Assembly (NCBI RefSeq): GCF_009862265.1
Contig: NZ_WWGX01000029.1
Location: 1-50,302, forward strand
Direction: 5' to 3'
Origin: Streptomyces sp. SID8352
GTDB lineage: Bacteria; Actinomycetota; Actinomycetes; Streptomycetales; Streptomycetaceae
Length of the DNA: 50,302 nt
In this document: positions 47,994 through 50,302 of the stretch, piece after piece
Layout of the letters: each line of letters starts with the position of its first letter
Position numbering within the stretch: the first letter of the stretch is position 1
Program-made: the position numbers and the translations under genes
The notes under the pieces: generated by a model
Seen by the model: only the letters and a program-made list of their open reading frames with translations
What the model was told of the DNA's origin: nothing
The model's database searches: none

Positions 47994-48551
47994 GTGCCGT
48001 TCCCCTCATCGTCGAGCGCGCCCCCGGGGCCGCGCCGCAGGAGTCTGCTCGCCTCGGCCGCCGGCGCGGTCCTGCTCACCGGCTGCGCCGGCGGGTCCGG
48101 CGCGCCCGGAAGCGCGCTCCCCTCGGCCGCGGAGCGGGTGCGCGCGCGGGCGGCGCGGGACAGCGAGGGGCTGGCCGCGCGGTACGGCGCGGTGATCGCC
48201 GCCCATCCGGGGCTGGCGGCGCGGCTGCGGCCGCTGCGGGACGAGGTGGAGCGGCACGCGGCGGCCTTCGGGGCCTTCCCGGCCGCGTCCGCGTCGCCCT
48301 CGCCGCCCCCCTCCCCCTCGGTCTCCGCGCGGGCGGCCGGGCCGACCGGCGACCCGGGCGACGACCCGGCCGCCGTACCGGCGGCGGAGAAGGACTCGCT
48401 GGCCGGGCTCGTCCGGGACGAGCGGGAGCTGGCGGACCGGCGGACCGGGGCGCTGGACGGCCTGCCCGGGGAGCTGGCCCGGCTGATGGCGTCGGTGGCG
48501 GCGGCCGGGGCGGCGCACGTGTATCTGCTGACGAAGGGGACGGCGGCGTGA
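47994..48551 (+). CDS. putative Tat-exported lipoprotein
   Basis: The gene encodes 185 residues from GTG 47994 (M(V)PFPSSSSAPPGPRRRSLLASAAG) after GAGGA; the open frame further upstream overlaps the rimP promoter and lacks a site. The signal has twin arginines (PRRRSLL) and a good lipobox LLTGC (lipid cysteine about residue 31). The rest is helical (SEGLAARYGAVIAAHPGLAARLRPLRDEVERHAAAF) with a Ser/Pro linker. No enzyme motif is seen. It overlaps the next gene, a ferritin-like protein, by 4 bases (GTGA), so the two probably act together, the lipoprotein outside the membrane. Confidence 0.8.
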   Translation: MPFPSSSSAPPGPRRRSLLASAAGAVLLTGCAGGSGAPGSALPSAAERVRARAARDSEGLAARYGAVIAAHPGLAARLRPLRDEVERHAAAFGAFPAASASPSPPPSPSVSARAAGPTGDPGDDPAAVPAAEKDSLAGLVRDERELADRRTGALDGLPGELARLMASVAAAGAAHVYLLTKGTAA

Positions 48552-49009
48552 GCGGCGCGGAGGACCGGGAGCTGACGGCGCTCCAGGCGGCGCTGGCCGC
48601 CGAGCATGCGGCCGTGTACGGCTACGGCGTGGTCGGCGGCCGGATCGGCGAGGAGCGGCGGGCGGAGGCCCGCTCGGCCCACGACGCGCACCGGGCCCGG
48701 CGGGACGCGCTGGCACGGGCGGTCCGGGAGCGGGGCGGCACGCCCGCCGCCTCGGCGGCGGGGTACGCGCTGCCGTTCGAGGTGCCGGACCGGGCGGCGG
48801 CGCTGCGGCTGGCGGCCGAGCTGGAGGACCGGGTCGCCGGGGTCTGCTCCGATCTGGTGCGGGCCTCCTCGGGCGGGGTCCGGGCCTCGGCCGCGGCGGC
48901 GCTGCGGGAGGCGGCGGTGCGGGCCGTGCGCTGGCGCGGCGGGAGCGTAGCCTTCCCTGGGCTCGCGGAGCGGGCCGACGGCCCCGGACGGCCGTCACCG
49001 ACCGCGTGA
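48548..49009 (+). CDS. ferritin-like DUF4439 domain protein
   Basis: The gene encodes 153 residues from GTG 48548 (MSGAEDRELTALQAALAAEHAAVYGYGVVGG). It is a four-helix bundle of the DUF4439 type: helix 1 has LAAEHAAVYGYGVVGG, helix 2 the ARSAHDAHRARRDAL stretch, and a Y-A-L-P-F loop (GYALPFEVPDRAAALRLAAELEDRVAGV) follows. The E..H ... H..H pattern could bind a metal but is incomplete against true ferritins. It is coupled to the upstream lipoprotein gene. No signal peptide is seen. Confidence 0.82.
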   Translation: MSGAEDRELTALQAALAAEHAAVYGYGVVGGRIGEERRAEARSAHDAHRARRDALARAVRERGGTPAASAAGYALPFEVPDRAAALRLAAELEDRVAGVCSDLVRASSGGVRASAAAALREAAVRAVRWRGGSVAFPGLAERADGPGRPSPTA

Positions 49010-49048
49010 CGCGTACGGGGCCCCGTACGGGAAGGGAACGGCTCGCGC

Positions 49049-49948
49049 ATGGCATTCGAACCGCCGCGGCGTCTGGTCAGGGCGCTCGGTGAGACGGCGC
49101 CGGAGGGCGACGACTGGCTGGCGGGGCTGCCGGAGGCGGCCGAGCGGGCGGCGCGGTCGCGCGTCCTGACCGTCGAGCGGGTGCAGGTGCCCGGCGGGCG
49201 CAGCAGCCTGGTCCTCCTGGCGCGCGCGGCCGACGGGACGCCGGAGGTGCTGAAGCTGGCGCCGCCCCGGGCGCGTCCGGAGAGCGAGCGGGCGGCGCTG
49301 GCGCACTGGGGCGGGCGGGGTGCCGTCCAGTTCCTGGGGGGACCGGCGGAGGAGGGGGTGCTGCCGCTGGAGCGGCTGCACCCGGACGTCTCGGTGCGTT
49401 CGCTGCCGGAGTCGCGGGCGCTGCTGGAGGCGGCGGGCACGCTGCGGCGGCTGTGGGTGGAGCCGCCTGCCGGGCACGGCTTCGAGACGGTGGCGGAGCG
49501 GACCGGGCGGCAGGCGCGGGCGATGCGGGCGGGCGCGGACGGCGCGCCGGAGCTGGCGCCGCTGGTGGACGCGGCCCTCGCGGCCCGTGCGGAGCTGCTG
49601 GCCGCGCCGCCCGAACGGCGGCTGCTGCACGGCACGTTCCGGCAGAGCAAGGTGCTGGCCGGGGACCGGGTGCCGTGGCTGGCGGTGGGTCCGGACCCGC
49701 TGGTCGGGGAGACCGCGTTCGATCTGGCGCGGCTGGTGCGGGACCGGGTGGAGGATCTGGTCGCCCAGCCGTCCGGGGCCGCGACGACCCGGCGGCGGAT
49801 CAAGCGGCTCGCGGAGTCGCTGGAGGTCGACCGGGAGCGGCTGCGCGGCTGGACCCTGTTCCGCGCGGTCGAGTCGGGCGTCCGCGCCCGCCGGGTCGGC
49901 CGCGGCCGGGACGCGGAACTGCTCCTGGAGTTCGCGAGCTGGCTGTGA
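49049..49948 (+). CDS. aminoglycoside phosphotransferase-fold protein lacking catalytic aspartates
   Basis: The gene encodes 299 residues from ATG 49049 after AAGGGA. The fold matches streptomycin/hydroxyurea phosphotransferases (APH(6)-like): the lysine strand EVLKLAPP (about 67-74), RGAVQFLGGPAEEGVLPLERL, and the C-lobe LLHGTFRQSKVLAGDRVPWLAVGPDPLVGETAFDLARLVRD. In active enzymes this lobe reads HGDxHxxN and later IDPKPLVGD. Here the catalytic Asp of HGD is Thr, the Asn is changed and the IDP aspartate is Gly, so phosphotransfer is unlikely. I recall the same changes in other streptomycetes, so it is probably a maintained pseudokinase rather than a dead copy. Role unknown. Confidence 0.75.
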   Translation: MAFEPPRRLVRALGETAPEGDDWLAGLPEAAERAARSRVLTVERVQVPGGRSSLVLLARAADGTPEVLKLAPPRARPESERAALAHWGGRGAVQFLGGPAEEGVLPLERLHPDVSVRSLPESRALLEAAGTLRRLWVEPPAGHGFETVAERTGRQARAMRAGADGAPELAPLVDAALAARAELLAAPPERRLLHGTFRQSKVLAGDRVPWLAVGPDPLVGETAFDLARLVRDRVEDLVAQPSGAATTRRRIKRLAESLEVDRERLRGWTLFRAVESGVRARRVGRGRDAELLLEFASWL

Positions 49949-49984
49949 CACGGAGCGGCGGCCGACCGGGCCGCGCGCGGCGGC

Positions 49985-50026
49985 GTGCCGGGAGACCGCG
50001 GGCCGCCTCCGGAGGGCGCCCGGCAC
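49985..50026 (+). terminator. hairpin terminator of the kinase-fold gene
   Basis: GTGCCGGG (49985-49992) pairs with CCCGGCAC (50019-50026), with GC-rich inner sequence. It starts 37 bases past the stop at 49948. Confidence 0.6.
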
Positions 50027-50302
50027 GTCCGGCACGCCCGTTCCCGCCGCTCCTCGTCGCGACGCGCGTCTCCTCGGGCGCCCGCCCGGCTCCCGGCCGG
50101 GTATGCCGCCGGCGCGCACGGCGCGCGCCCCCGCACCGCCCCTGACGCCCGGACGCTCCGCCCGGCGTCCGTCGCCCGGCGTCCGGCGGAGGCGCGGGCG
50201 CCGCGCGGCACCGGGGACGCGGCGGGACACCGGCACGGACCCACGGGCGGCGCGCCGGGCGGCGCCCCGCCCGCCACGCCCCCGGCCGGCGGGCCGGGCG
50301 GG
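50027..50302. other. gene-free right edge
   Basis: No protein-like frame, RNA gene or clear promoter is seen. A gene beyond the right edge may begin just outside. Confidence 0.4.

Overview
The window looks like chromosomal DNA of a Streptomyces (or very close relative). GC content is very high with strong third-position bias, GTG and TTG starts are common, and the housekeeping gene order matches the conserved Streptomyces core (rimP-nusA-ylxR-infB-DUF503-rbfA-truB-ribF, then a type VII secretion locus, then rpsO-pnp-M16 protease-dapB, thyX-dapA-RNase J). No database could be consulted; names rest on motifs, lengths and remembered family members.

Left part (1-12.7 kb). The left edge lies inside the leader of a ribosomal RNA operon on the minus strand; the 16S gene itself is just outside. 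Next come RNase J (TTG start), dapA, and a thyX gene interrupted by a 300-residue intein carrying an AP2-like DNA-binding domain and an HNH endonuclease. Two small membrane-protein genes follow, then a TPR membrane protein, dapB, an M16 peptidase, pnp and rpsO (minus strand), so lysine/diaminopimelate synthesis sits among RNA-decay genes. A stand-alone DUF397-type gene closes this part.

Middle part (13-37.5 kb). A complete actinobacterial type VII (ESX) secretion locus in several divergent blocks: eccD (-), a single-chain three-ATPase eccC (+), two WXG100 substrate genes, a mycosin, a 621-residue WXG-domain/proline-rich protein and a small helical protein (all -), then a plus-strand trio (161-residue helical protein, 757-residue DUF6571-like protein, low-GC putative lipoprotein), decayed copies of the lipoprotein gene, then a second mycosin and eccB (-), eccE, a conserved partner and an EspI/MinD-like ATPase with a huge disordered N-terminus (+). 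The GC drop that starts inside the 3' end of the 757-residue gene and runs through the lipoprotein and its remnants is the clearest mark of recent exchange in the window. It fits a diversifying effector/partner module, but that function is inference.

Right part (37.5-50.3 kb). ribF, a hypervariable 2-kb stretch holding a gene broken by three single-base shifts, then the translation/transcription operon truB, rbfA, DUF503, infB, ylxR, nusA, rimP (all -). The infB leader carries three tandem overlapping mini-ORFs and a hairpin directly before the ribosome binding site. The window ends with a Tat-type lipoprotein, a ferritin-like DUF4439 protein and a kinase-fold protein of the aminoglycoside phosphotransferase family that has lost its catalytic aspartates.
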